A stretch of 64,000 nt of DNA. It comes from Clarkia xantiana subsp. parviflora (taxonomy: Eukaryota; Streptophyta; Magnoliopsida; Myrtales; Onagraceae). Below the pieces are notes generated by a model that was not told the origin of the DNA, made no database searches, and was given only the letters and a program-made list of their open reading frames with translations. The position numbers and the translations under genes were made by a program. This document shows, one piece after another, positions 32,600-43,967 of this stretch; within the stretch, counting starts at the first letter, position 1, and the number at the start of each line of letters is the position of its first letter. The stretch is from contig JAPTYO010000005.1 of NCBI GenBank assembly GCA_036873135.1, forward strand, positions 13,866,166-13,930,165, read 5' to 3'.

Positions 32600-35545
32600 C
32601 ATAGAAAGTGTTATTCATTGTTTGTTGGTTCCTTGTCGGAGCCTCCACTTATCCCTCCCCTATCAAATGTTTCTATTCCTCCTTTTCTAAACAATTTCAA
32701 GACGTTAAATACGAACTAATATTCTAATTATAAGAGTTAGGTAAAAAAAAAATTTAAATTACTGATGATCCAAACTGGCAAGTTGCACCACGAGGGCTGG
32801 CTAACTGCCCGTGTTTCAATATCCTCAAGTTCCCCCTAGATAAGATCAACATTATCTGCAAGTATTTTCAGGTTCATGATAACACAAAACTAGTACAAGA
32901 AAAAAAAACAAATTTAAAGAAATTAAAAAGAATAAAGGCTCGATTAATCCGACAAAAATATTATTTTCTAAGAATCCGAAAATCATATTATGTTCTACTA
33001 TTTTTCATTAAAAGGATATCCAGCAATATTAAAAGGATATACCTCAATCTCGTTCGATGTGCCATTTCTATTCGCAAGATCCATCCACAACTTTTTTTTG
33101 AAAATTCAAAAAAAATGAGTGAAAAATCCATTTGCAAGACTGAACCTAATAAAGAAAAAGTGTATAAAACAAATATTTACAAACCTAAACCAAAGAAAAA
33201 CAAAATATCTTTATTTCGATTTTTAAAGAGTCGCTTTCTGATAATGATATTAGGATTTCTGAGTATGATATTAAGCTTACGAATATTTGGGCTAGCAATA
33301 AGACTAAGAAGTCAAAAGGTCATTCGGACTTATCCCCTGTGTCCCAAGCCTATGTATTTTACAAATTATACATATACCAAACAGATAACACAAACCCTTG
33401 AATATCTATCCAACTTAATTGGAAAAACTATAAAAAGCATTACGCTGCTTAAATAACATGATTTAATTTATTTCCGGTTATAAAGTATCTCCATGATCAA
33501 GTGCAAGAGAATCTCATTCCTCATGTTGGAATCGGTATTATATAATAGTAAAAGCACAAACTAAGCATCCAATAGAGGAAGAATCTGTCGCCCAGTTTTT
33601 TGCCATTGCAAGAGACTTGAGAACTCATACTTCAAAGACTTTAGGTAATAGCTAAATTGATCGTCTAGAAGTGATCAAATATAAGTAGCTGCAGCAAATG
33701 TACCATTTTCTAGAAAGGAGTTGCTTTTTCCATGATTCTAATTAACAGACAATAATACAGACAAATTTTAATGTATTATATATAAATCAAACATATATCA
33801 CTTATAAATCAAATATCCAATCCATTTTATATATGTATATATATAAGTATATCAAAAGTGAAAAAATTTATTTCTTACACACTCTATCATATATATAGGG
33901 CATTAGTGGTGTTACAAAATATATACAATTGAGGTTATATTCTTCTGGAAATGGTGGCCCAACACAATAGGTAAAATGTCACGAACAACAAATTAAGTTA
34001 TATTAACAAGTAAATTTTTTTTATGTGTAATGATTTGCAAGCCCAAAAAAGCAAAGGAAAACTAAGAAATAAATTCATGTAACTATATGTGTAGAACATG
34101 GAAAAAAGGACAGTACATCCGCACCAATTGGCCAAAATTCCCTTTATACACAGATAAGAGAATCAAAGGATACCGATTATGCATATTTTTGGGGCACAAT
34201 TTTAAATAAACTCATTTTTCATGCATACATCACAAACATAGTCCGTGCATCAGAAAATTTAAATTAAAAAATGACATAAGTTATTTGAAACAAATAATAG
34301 CTTCCTCAACCAAGAAAAATTAGAATCCAGGTCTATGCAAAAAGAAAAAATGGTGTCTAGGACAGATATACGTACCATTTGAGATGCAATGTGGCAATAC
34401 CGTTTCTTAGCAAGGAAAGTGCGTCTTCTTCTTGAAAAGCGTTCTAGAGTGTCCATCTATAAATTCTAACATAAGCAACAACAAAACATACAAAAAGAGG
34501 TTCATCAGTGAACCCAATGTGAAGTTATGTTTTACGAGCTAACAACAACTTGTAGGAAAGTGAAACTCAAGAATTCAACAGAATTATTTTTTCTACGCTC
34601 TAGCTTTTACAATGTTCAGCAATTTATCAAACCAGTCAGATTCGTAACGCATAAAACCAGTTCGCAATTACTGTCAACACATGACACTTCCTACCTTTCG
34701 AAAATTGGACTATAGGAAAAGGAACAAAGCACGCCAAAATGTCTGTTGTGATCTAAAAGTGGAGAAAACAGTTAGATGACATCCCAAGTAGGAAACAACA
34801 AAACCATACATCCATTAGTTTACAGTTTCTATACACAAATTTAGTGGAGCATTCAGTCGAGTAGTTGGTGTGCGTAAACGTAAAGTGACCTCAATTCAAA
34901 AGTTTTGAGGCTTCGTGAGGGAGATCAAATAGTTTTGGTTCTTTCATTTTGAGTAGTTATAAATAAATTCATAGAACCATGTCGATTAGTACACTTACGA
35001 TATTTCGGGTTATGGTTGTCGTCGGTTGAAGGCGAGAAGAATGAACGGTTGTCCTCTGTCCAAGCCTCCACTACAAGAAAGAGGTGTCCGTCTTTGTGCT
35101 CTAGAAGAGTCGGTATGAAGCAGTACATATGAGGGCTGAGGCAGATCAGACATGCCCTGCAAAAAGGACTGTCGCATGCTAGCATAAAAAACGTGAGGAA
35201 ATCAAACGTGAATAGAGAAGGGCAGTATCTGTTGCTTGGTGCATTTTTGTAAGGTTTCCAAGAGTTTCCAAGGTTGAAAGAATCCAAACAGAGCCGACAG
35301 AAAAGGGCAATGAATGATATTGATTTTTGGAAGGCTTCGAAAATTAGTGAAGGAATTAGAAAATGACGCACCTGTTGGAGAGAAGGTTCGCTTCGGAGAA
35401 GGAGGGAACTAAAACGCAGGTTTTTGTGAGGAGAGAAAGTTGAATTTTGAGATTTTATGCAGCAGTGGAAGAGGTGGCGTTTGTAGAACCGCAGTGGGGA
35501 TATATTTTGCGCGCCAAAGTGAGGACAATTTGTGTGTGAGGACAT
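32600..35545 (-). other. Possible unresolved spliced gene, minus strand
   Basis: Exon-like pieces occur in order on the minus strand: a pyrimidine-rich leader from about 35520 ending in CCAACAG|GTGCGT (35373); an acceptor TTTTTGCAG near 35166; ATGGACACTCTAGAACGC at 34456, read as MDTLERFSRRRRTFLAKKRY and closed by a donor CAAATG|GTACGT near 34375; a fragment LWMDLANRNGTSNEIE near 33090-33045 before a GTATAT donor; a piece with DNVDLI, a TAG, then GELEDIETRAVSQPSW near 32850-32770; and a terminal piece KGGIETFDRGGISGGSDKEP near 32690-32610. I do not recognise the protein and could not join the pieces in phase. It may be a degenerate gene or a coincidence in AT-rich DNA. Confidence 0.3.
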
Positions 35546-35953
35546 TTTTAAATATTCTGATTTTTATTTATGTAATAGATTAAATAATTTATAGTTAAAA
35601 AACGAAAATTTATATTTTTATTTTAAGAATTTTTTTTTTAGTTTTTCTATAAAACAATTGTACATAAATTATTGTTATTTTTTTAAAAAAATAATTTTGT
35701 AATAAATATATTAATTATTTGTTTTTCTATTTTGAAAAATAAAAAATATATAACTTAAAAGATAAACTTTAAATAAATATATATTATGATCTTCAGAAAG
35801 CAATTAAAAATTCAGTATTTTCTGAATAGGAATAGAAACAGGGAATAAAAATCCGTACGATGGTGTTTAGTTAGTTAAGTGTGTGGAAAATAAGGATTCT
35901 AAATTTTTTATTTTGATAGAATAACAAAACTTGAAGCATCATGCTTGTGGTAG

Positions 35954-35956
<3 letters not shown>

Positions 35957-35990
<34 letters not shown>
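35957..35990. repeat. (TA)n microsatellite
   Basis: About 17 uninterrupted TA units in AT-rich spacer. Confidence 0.9.
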
Positions 35991-35993
<3 letters not shown>

Positions 35994-36337
35994 TCTAAAT
36001 GTGAACTCTATATGGAAATTGATATTATTAACAGTATGATACAAATTTTAGGCGTGGTTAAAAAATTTCATACTTTTTCATACTTTTAAAGTTTTACATA
36101 TTTTACAATTAAGTCCACCATAGTAGTAAAAAAAAATACAAGCATGGTGCTCCACAAGTATGGTAGAAAATCCCACAGAATGAACATTCCAATTTATGTT
36201 GGAATTGAGAATAAAAATATAATGATAATTTTAACCTTACACATTTACTGAAAATACAAATTATACCCAGCATAATTTATTAATCACGCAGCTGATTCAT
36301 CATTCTCCATGTTTACATCTGACTGTCGGCTACCATC

Positions 36338-37020
36338 TGTTGGATCACGGTTGGAACTCCGGCACGTTCTTGACGGAAGTCCGAACTCCTTTGCTCCAAG
36401 TAATCCTGCAAAAAGGGATAGACCGGGCGGTGACCCAGAATCCCTCTCCGATGCTTAAATGAGTATCTCAGTGTAGGCAAGTATGAGTGTATATGAGTAT
36501 GTGAATGTCAACGTATCAACCCTGAGGTAACTCCTTCCTTTATATAGGAGAGGAGTTACCCCAGTTACCTGTTGAGATAACTGCCAGGGGCAGTTAGCCC
36601 ACGCTCCATTTATCTCGGCCACTTGCCCACGTTCCGTCTTTTCAGGCCACTTCCCCATTACGCTGATAGTGGGCGTGTTTCTCGGCCTCATCCTCTGGCG
36701 GCAAGTCCCGACGGATGTCGGGGACTCCAGAGTTATCTCCTTTGGTCACCGCTCGGGGCCCCTCGTCATCGGGACAGGGCCAACATCCTCAGGGATTCAA
36801 CATCGGGGCCTACTCAAAGGCATATCATCGGGGCCTACTTAAAGGCATATTATCGGGGCCTACTTAAAGGCATATCATCGCGAGCGTCCAGCTCATATGT
36901 CGGGACCGACCTTGTCGGGACCCCTCCTATTGGCCCTCTAGGCCTCTTTTGGATCCCAATGGGCCTACTTCACCGTTTACTCGTCGTTAATGGGCCTAAC
37001 GTCTATATCGAAACCCATCA
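36338..37020 (-). repeat. 3' LTR of the Tat-like element
   Basis: 683 bases, collinear with 43285-43967. It contains a minus-strand TATATAAAG near 36537-36545 and a short direct repeat of CATCGGGGCCTACT-type units near 36800-36870. Confidence 0.92.
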
Positions 37021-37033
37021 TTTGCCCCCAAGA
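37021..37033 (-). other. Polypurine tract of the Tat-like element
   Basis: The minus strand reads CTTGGGGGCAAA immediately before the LTR start TGATGGG, the same layout as in the first Gypsy element. Confidence 0.75.
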
Positions 37034-37370
37034 CATGAGGGACTTACAGTTCGTCGTGTCTTCCAACTCCGGACCTCCCGCCATTGGCATCAGAGGCTTT
37101 TAACTTTACAAAAAATATTCTGAAGCGGATCTCCTCATCCAAGATTCCCCGATATTCCGAGGGTAACCACCGAATCCGAAAAGATTTATCGGTTACTCAA
37201 CTATTAAATGCAATGGGTGATGAAGCGACGGCTTGGGTACCCGTGCCTGTTTTTTTTCTTCTGAAAAAGCACTTTTTAGCCGTTTTGTCACTAGCGCCTC
37301 AACGACTCAGGTTGAAGCGTTTCATCTTCAACGGTCCGGATTGCAACGTCTCTTCAGCTATCTTCTCTCC

Positions 37371-37377
37371 TATAAAA
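37371..37377 (+). promoter_or_regulatory. TATA box of the antisense gene
   Basis: TATAAAA in a pyrimidine-rich context (CTCTCCTATAAAACCC), about 150 bases before the ATG at 37526. It points in the opposite direction to the LTR promoter. Confidence 0.55.
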
Positions 37378-37525
37378 CCCAAAATCTTGGCACTATTCAG
37401 TTCTCCTCCACCGTTTCATCCTCTTGTTATTTCAAAAGCTCAAGCTCTCCTTTCTGATTTCTAACCAGCACTCCGGCAACCAGGATCTCCGACCATCAGG
37501 ATCATCTTTTCTTCCCCGATTCGAC

Positions 37526-40398
37526 ATGTCTGGTAAGATTTCCTCCGCCGATTCCGAAAAAAACTTGTTAGCGTAGTTTTTCTTTTTATCTCAATCAACT
37601 TATCCGAACTTTTCCAAAAATCAACTGTGTCTTTTCTTGCCATGATCATTTTCCAGACGGTGAATCCAGTTCTGGGGGGAGAAAGCCCTTCGAGTTTGAT
37701 TATGGTTGTAATGAGATTTCGGAAAACGCCTACGGTGCAGCTCTCCGGGAAGGATGTATCATTTCCACCTGGGGGCCTCGCTACCCCTATCCTCGCCCTC
37801 GCATCCCGGGCGACCCTGTGGTCACTCGTCCCCGGGAAGGGGAGGTATTTGTCTCCACTAGGCAAGTATCGGCGGGGATCCGATTCCCTTTCTGTGGGGA
37901 TCTAGTCGAGATGTGTGAATATTACAAAACACATCCGACTACTTTTTCCCCCCATGCCATCCGTGTGTGGATCGCCTTCTATGTCCTTTGCCTCCGCAAC
38001 AGTGGACCTATAGCCTCCGACTTTTCCGGACCTTCTATGGGATGAAATGCAATGATGTCGGGGTCTGTGCCTTCTACCCGCGGATGCCTAAATGGAGCAA
38101 GGCGCAGCTCTCCCGATATAGCTGGAATGGTGACACCTGGAAGGTCGCCAAAGGTCGGGGGCTCATCACTGACTCGGAGCCCGACAACAGTGGCTGGAAG
38201 AAGAATTACTTCTTCATCCGGAACAGCTCCATCCCGTGGCCCCGATGGGAGGTTGAAGCAAGCCCTCCTCCCGCTTATCACACTTACTCTGAGGAGGATT
38301 TTCAGATTCTTCACTGCATCCAACTCTATCGCTGGGGGGATTCCTTCGCTCCCCTCGATGCCAACTCCATCGTGGAGCGGGATCTGGTTCTGGTCGGGAT
38401 CAGTCTCCTCGATGTTGCCTCCGGGGGTCAACTCTACGACGGCCCCTCCAATGTCGTTCCTTGGGTAATATCCTGATTGGACCTTTGTTTTCGTCTTTCC
38501 AGCTAAGAAGGTATCAATGCTGACCAATATCATGCTTAAGCATGCGGAGACCGATGCCGTCCAACGCCCCGCGCGGAAGAGGAAGTCCTCGAAGAGGGCC
38601 GCCTCCTCATCGGCACCTCCATCTGCGGAGGAGGTCAAGCGGGCCCGGGTGGCAAAGATGGAGAGGATCTTCAACACCCAGACTCCCGAAGAAGGTAAGC
38701 AGCTCCGATTATACAGAAAGCGTATTCCCGAGGAGTTAATCCCCTCCGATAAGAAAGACAGAATCGAAGGGATCAACCGCATCCTGCAAGGAGAAACTCC
38801 CCGCATCCTTAAAGCAGGTTATTACAATTATTATGGGAAAGACCAGTATCTCTCCCGTCGCGTCATTTGGTGTAAGGATCCCGATCAACTCCCTGATTAT
38901 CTTTCTGAAGCTTCTCGTCCTCCAGCTGTAGGTCAATCGGGAGCTAGAGCTTCAGCGGGGGTGCCACCCTCCAACGCCCGGGTCGGAGAGCCCCTCCTTC
39001 CACTTCCTGCCCCGAGAGGATCGGGGACTGAAGATGCCCCGACGGACGGCCAGTTCCGTCGGGTGGTTGACTTGGACGTTTCTCATTCTTCCGAGGAGGT
39101 GAGCGAAGGTCCAGCCCTGATTCGCCGTCGGGGGGTGAGGCAGCCCCCATTAGAGCCAACTCCCGAGGGGCTGCTTCCATCTTCCCCAGCACAACAGTAT
39201 TCGCCAATTTTGAGCCTGACTCCTGAGGGGACGACCGGGTCTCACGGTGGCTCGGAGGCGCGCCCCTCTCCCCCTAGACGGGAGTTTCTATCAGCTTTAC
39301 ACCCCCGACCAGGCGGCGGCTCCCTGGACCCCGATCGAGTCATTGCAAGGGGTCCCGCTCCGTCGGGGCGATGCACCACCGGAACTGGGTCTGCATCTGC
39401 TCGCAGGTTCAGTTCCGCCATCTTTAAAGCTTCCGCTTTCCTTGGCCCGGGAAGACATCCACACGGACATTCGTGAAATGGCCGTTCATCGCGTGGAGGT
39501 AAGACTTCCTGTTTTTACATTTAGTATATAAGGTAAAATATTCTCATGTACTAACCTCTTCCTTTCTTGTTCACAAGAAATGGCGGACCAACACCGCTGT
39601 TTCGGGTACATCCTGGCCCTGGAGGAGGCCCTGGAGCAGGAGCGAGCCAAGGCGGCCCCCGGGGTCTTGGCCAACCTCGAGGAGGATTTGGCTGCCTCCG
39701 AATCGTCGAGGGGTAAGCTGGTTAAGGAGCAGGCCCTCCTTAACCAGAAGACTCGGGACCTCCTGAGGCAGGTCCACGACTTCGAGCGGCTGCTGAAGAA
39801 GGAGCGAAAAAAGCTCAAGGAAGAGCAGAGTGGGCGCGCGGAGGATCGGGACAGGCTCGTCCTCGAGAATAAGGCCCTTGAGGACGTCAAGGCGGAATTG
39901 GAGGCTGAGAAGGTCCTTCTCACCAATCGGTCCCAATAGATGGAGCGGGAAATCGCTGAGTTCCCCATCAGGCTGGCTGAGTCTGAGGCCAAGGGTCGGG
40001 AAGATTATCGCGGCTCCGAGGATTTCAAAGTGGACGCGGTGAGGTTCTGTAACGCGGAGATGGAGACCACCTTGCTCAATGCTGTCGATGGCAGTGCCAT
40101 TGACTTCACCAAGTCTCAGACTCTCGCCCCCTTCGCGGAGAGGTATTTCAGCCTTTCAGAGGAGAGCGACGGGGCCAACACCCCCGAGGGGATTGCGGGT
40201 GCTGAAGGCACGGTGGAGCCTCCAAATAGAGACCTCCCGACAACTGATCCCCCGACAATCGACCCTTCACTGGCTGACCTCCAAGGGTCCGATCCTCCTG
40301 CGGCCAATCTTCCAGGATCTGATCCTCCGATCGCGGAGACTTCTGCCACGGACCTCGTGGACTCTGCTCCCCTCGATGCTGCCAAGGATCAAGCTTAA
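37526..40398 (+). pseudogene. Antisense gene of the Tat-like element (Transposase_28 / putative gypsy-type family), decayed
   Basis: A seven-base first exon ATGTCTG (37526-37532) is spliced (|GTAAGATT ... TTTTCCAG|) to 37657, giving MSDGESSSGG. The N-terminal region (CNEISENAYGAALREG, VSAGIRFPFCGDLVEM, HPTTFSPHAIRVWIAFYVLC) has the look of the antisense-encoded domain PF04195. A frameshift near 38015-38025 is needed to continue (YGMKCNDVGVCAFYPR to about 38466). Exons then run from about 38503 (basic KRKSSKRAASSSA region) to 39498 with at least one more frame change, and from 39578 to 40398, a long coiled coil (LEEALEQERAKAAPGVLANL) broken by an in-frame TAG at 39937-39939. The last part has DPP-rich repeats. 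The function of this protein family is unknown. With these breaks no full product is expected. Confidence 0.7.
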
Positions 40399-40489
40399 CG
40401 CTTTATTTTCGAATCCTTGTAATTTTCTTCTTTTGTCGTGAACCTTTCAGGCTTTTTTAATATCAATCCATTTTGGTTCCGATTATCGC

Positions 40490-40835
40490 TGCACCCCTTA
40501 AGGCGAATTAACCACGCCACTTAAGGCGATTTGATCATACCACTTAGAGTGATTCGATACGTCAATTAAGACATTTTACCCACGCCACTTAAGGCGATTT
40601 AATCATGCCACTTAAGGCGATTTAACCACGCCACTTAAGGCGACTTAACCACGCCACTTAAGGCGATTTAACCACGCCACTTAAGGCGATTTAACCACGC
40701 CACTTAAGGCGATTTAACCACACCACTTAAGGCGATTTATCCACACCACTTAAGGCGATTTATCCACACCACTTAAGGCGATTTAACCACGCCAATTAAG
40801 GCGATTTAGCTACACCACTTAAGGCGATTTAATCG
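40490..40835. repeat. 22-bp tandem array, about 15 copies
   Basis: Units of CCACGCCACTTAAGGCGATT plus two bases, with minor variants. The array lies between the 3' end of the antisense gene (40398) and the 3' end of the sense pol frame (40925), that is, between two convergent reading frames. Tandem arrays at this place are known in Retand-like elements. Confidence 0.9.
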
Positions 40836-40924
40836 GAAGCAACCTCTTTATTCATTGATGGCTCAAAAATTGTTTATATCAAATCAAAACGATAAACAAC
40901 TTGCACCACTAAAGGCGACTAATA

Positions 40925-43234
40925 TCAGACATGACATTTCTTCAAGTGTTCACCACTGAAAGAATGCTTCAACACATTGCCATCGAGGTCTTCCAACTTA
41001 TACGCATTTCGAGCTGGCCTCCCCACGACCTTATAAGGTCCTTCCCATTTTGGTGACATCTTGTTGATCCGATCCAAAAGGGTAAATTCCTTTCGACGCC
41101 AGACCAGTTCCCCGACAAAGAACCGTCGAGACTTGACTCGCCGATTGTAATATCGGGTCGTTGCCAAGCGCATCCGAGCCTGGGCCCCCTCGGCATTCCG
41201 CCTCTTCTCTTCGACCAAGTCCAAGTCCAGACGCCTCATTTCATAATTCGACAGAGGTTTATAATACCTCGTCCGATGGGATGCCACAGCTATTTCAACG
41301 GGAGCAACTGCTTCCGTGCCATAAACAAGGCTAAACGGAGTCTCCCCAGTCGATCGTTTGGGTGTTGTTCTAACAGCCCAAAGCACATTTTCCAGCTCGT
41401 CCAGCCATTTGCCCTTCAAGGCATGGACCCTCTTCTTCAGGCCATCCATCACGATCTTGTTGGCCGACTCCACCTGTCCATTGGTTTGAGCATGATGGAC
41501 AGAGGCTGTCTGATGCTCAATTTTAAGTTCCTCCAGGTACTCCTTCCACTGGACCCCGTTAAACGGAGGGCCGTTATCACTGATCAACACCTTAGGGATC
41601 CCGTATCTGGATATGATATGGGTCTGGAGGAATTTGAGGATATGATTCCCCATTGTCTTGGCCAATGCCTTAGCTTCTATCCACTTCGAGAAATAATCAA
41701 TAGCCACAATCAAATATCGGCACTTACCTTTTGCAACTGGAAGGGGTCCCACCAAATCGATTCCCCATTGCGCGAAGGGCCAAGCACTCTTGATGGACGT
41801 CAGATCGGCAGCTGGAGCCACGATATTCGGGGCGTACCTCTGGCAAGCGTCACAGGATCGGACTAGCATCATTGCCTCCTTGTTCATCGAGGGCCAGTAA
41901 TAGCCCAGGTTCAGTACTTTCCTCACGACGGATCGGGCACCTTCATGACAAGCCAAGTATCCTTCGTGCACCTCCCTAAGGATCCGATCTGTATCGGGCT
42001 CAGCCACACATTTCAAGTAAGGAGTTAAATACCCCTTTTTATACAGCTGGTCGTCCATCATCACATAATTGACCGCGATTCGGCGTAATTTGCCGGCTGC
42101 TACTTCATCATCGGGGACTGCCCCCGTAGTCAGATACGTAGCTATCGGGGTCATCCAAGTGGGCTCCTCCGATCCGGCCTCGATGGCACATACCTCCGAT
42201 TGATCGGTGACTGACAGGATCACCTTCTCCAAGAAGTGCACCTTCCGACTTTCGTCGAGGGGTGCCCCCAAGGCGAACTTGCTCAAGGCATCTGCTTCCA
42301 CATTATTCTCCCTCGGGATCGCCTCAATGTCGAAGCTCTTGAAACTCTCCTTCAAGGTTTGTACCTCACGAAGGTACTTTTTCATCATCATGCTCTTTTC
42401 TTCGTATCGCCCCTGGACCTGGTTCACAATCAGGCTAGCATCACACTTCACCTTTAAGTGACCAACTCCCGTTCCTTTGGCAATCTTGAGGCCGGTGATG
42501 AGAGCCTCATATTTAGCTTCATTGTTGGTGGCCCCAAACGTCAAAGCCAAGGCATATCGAAGGGGCTCGCCTCCTCCTGGCGGTATCAGTACGAACCCTG
42601 CTCCCGATCCTTCTGAATTTGAGGAGCCATCGGTATACATCTCCCAAGTGTCTTCGTCATCGGGCTGTTCTAACTGCTCTGTCATCGGGACTTCCACGGT
42701 TGCCCCCTCTACAGGGCCCGCTTCTTCTAGATCGGGGGCTGTAGACTCTGCTATGAAATCCACAAACGTCTGGCCCTTAATAGCCGTTCTCGGAGCAAAG
42801 TGAATGCAGAACTCACTAAGCTCGACTGCCCACTTCACTAATCTCCCTGACGCATCAGGTCGGTTCAAAAAATGTTTCAAGGGCTGATTTGTCAGAACAG
42901 TAATCTCATGCGCATGGAAGTAAAGTCTCAGCTTCCGAGCAGTAACAATCAACGCATAAAGATACTTCTCAACGACGGGATAATTCATTTCAGAATTGGC
43001 GAGTGCCTTGCTTACATAATAGGCAGGGACTTGGTTACCCTCTACGACTTTCACTAAGACAGAGCTAACAGCAAATTCAGAAACAACCAAATACAGATAG
43101 AGTGGCTCGCCTGGGATGGGCTTCGCCAACGGCGGGAGGGTGCGGATGTGCTGCTTGAGTGCCTGGAACACCTCTTCGCACTTGGCAGTCCATTCAAACT
43201 TCTTGTTGGCCCTCAGCACTTCAAAGAACGGCAT
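40925..43234 (-). CDS. Truncated pol of the Tat-like element: RT connection, RNase H, archaeal-type RNase H, integrase
   Basis: The frame is 769 codons without a stop. Residues 1-160 are the end of RT and its RNase H-like tether (FEWTAKCEEVFQALKQHI). A second RNase H (197-320) keeps its catalytic set: D202 in MYTDGSS, E239 in NNEAKYEAL, D265 in KCDASLIV and D315 in NVEADALSKF. The integrase has the zinc module H423, H430, C461, C464 (SCDACQ), and the catalytic core D493 (WGIDLVGPLP), D553 (VLISDNGPPF) and E589 (QTNGQVESANK), followed by a C-terminal chromatin/DNA-binding-like part. The codons just upstream of the first ATG still read GDRS as in intact relatives, showing that the frame was cut rather than started here. 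The RT active site is absent, so the element cannot copy itself. Confidence 0.9.
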   Translation of the reverse strand: MPFFEVLRANKKFEWTAKCEEVFQALKQHIRTLPPLAKPIPGEPLYLYLVVSEFAVSSVLVKVVEGNQVPAYYVSKALANSEMNYPVVEKYLYALIVTARKLRLYFHAHEITVLTNQPLKHFLNRPDASGRLVKWAVELSEFCIHFAPRTAIKGQTFVDFIAESTAPDLEEAGPVEGATVEVPMTEQLEQPDDEDTWEMYTDGSSNSEGSGAGFVLIPPGGGEPLRYALALTFGATNNEAKYEALITGLKIAKGTGVGHLKVKCDASLIVNQVQGRYEEKSMMMKKYLREVQTLKESFKSFDIEAIPRENNVEADALSKFALGAPLDESRKVHFLEKVILSVTDQSEVCAIEAGSEEPTWMTPIATYLTTGAVPDDEVAAGKLRRIAVNYVMMDDQLYKKGYLTPYLKCVAEPDTDRILREVHEGYLACHEGARSVVRKVLNLGYYWPSMNKEAMMLVRSCDACQRYAPNIVAPAADLTSIKSAWPFAQWGIDLVGPLPVAKGKCRYLIVAIDYFSKWIEAKALAKTMGNHILKFLQTHIISRYGIPKVLISDNGPPFNGVQWKEYLEELKIEHQTASVHHAQTNGQVESANKIVMDGLKKRVHALKGKWLDELENVLWAVRTTPKRSTGETPFSLVYGTEAVAPVEIAVASHRTRYYKPLSNYEMRRLDLDLVEEKRRNAEGAQARMRLATTRYYNRRVKSRRFFVGELVWRRKEFTLLDRINKMSPKWEGPYKVVGRPARNAYKLEDLDGNVLKHSFSGEHLKKCHV

Positions 43235-43261
43235 GGATCGGTCGCCAATGTGGTCGTGGGT

Positions 43262-43284
43262 TCGGGCCCCACGGTGGGCGCCAA
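43262..43284 (-). other. Primer-binding site region of the Tat-like element
   Basis: The minus strand after the LTR reads TTGGCGCCCACCGTGGGGC. TGGCGCC matches the tRNA-Asp 3' end for seven bases only. The motif ACATTGGCG occurs here and again about 36 bases further into the element (43243-43251), next to the pol deletion junction. Confidence 0.6.
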
Positions 43285-43967
43285 TGTTGGATCACGGTTG
43301 GAACTCCGGCACGTTCTTGACGGAAGTCCGAACTCCTTTTCTCCAAGTAATCCTGCAAAAAGGGATAGACCGGGCGGTGACCCAGAATCCCTCTCCGATG
43401 CTTAAATGAGTATCTCGATGTAGGCAGGTATGAGTGTATATGAGTATGTGAATGTCAACGTATCAATCCTGAGGTAACTCCTTCCTTTATATAGGGGAGG
43501 AGTTACCCCAGTTACCTGTTGAGATAACTGTCAGGGGCAGTTAGCCCACGCTCCATTTATCTCGGCCACTTGCCCACGTTCCGTCTTTTCAGGCCACTTC
43601 CCCACTACGCTGATAGTGTGCGTGTTTCTCGGCCTCATCCTCTGGCGGCAAGTCCCGACGGATGTCGGGGACTCCAGAGTTATCTCCTTTGGTCACCGCT
43701 CGGGGCCCCTCATCATCGGGACAGGGCCAACATCCTCAGGGATTCAACATCGGGGCCTACTCAAAGGCATATCATCGGGGCCTACTTAAAGGCATAATAT
43801 CGGGGCCTACTTAAAGGCATATCATCACGAGCGTCCAGCTCATATGTCGGGACCGACCTTGTCGCGACCCCTCCTATTGGCCCTCTAGGCCTCTTTTGGA
43901 GCCCAGTGGGCCTACTTCACCGTTTACTCGTCGTTAATGGGCCTAACGGCTATATCGAAACCCATCA
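43285..43967 (-). repeat. 5' LTR of the Tat-like element (promoter copy)
   Basis: 683 bases. The minus-strand TATATAAAG at about 43485-43493 is the likely core promoter. Flanked on the outside by CCATC, half of the 5-bp target duplication. Confidence 0.92.

Larger units (their letters stand above)
36338..43967 (-). mobile_element. Deleted Tat-lineage Ty3/Gypsy element with antisense gene
   Basis: Both LTRs are 683 bases (36338-37020 and 43285-43967), begin TGTTGGATCACGG and end CCCATCA in plus-strand view, and are flanked by perfect CCATC repeats (36333-36337 and 43968-43972). In element order: 5' LTR, PBS, 3' part of pol, a 22-bp array, an antisense gene, polypurine tract TTGGGGGCAAA, 3' LTR. 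Gag, protease and the RT fingers and palm are absent. LTR divergence is about 15 differences by eye (around 2%), older than the first Gypsy element but still fairly young. Two RNase H domains and an antisense ORF near the 3' LTR are Tat-lineage traits (Grande, Retand, RIRE2). Confidence 0.93.

Noticed and set aside
33115..33456. 113-codon Lys-rich frame with one hydrophobic segment
   Set aside because: It lies in AT-rich DNA, has no recognised domain or splice context, and could occur by chance.
37979..38806. 275-codon minus-strand frame inside the Tat-like element
   Set aside because: It is the shadow of the plus-strand antisense gene, which shows splice sites and recognisable family sequence; this frame shows neither.
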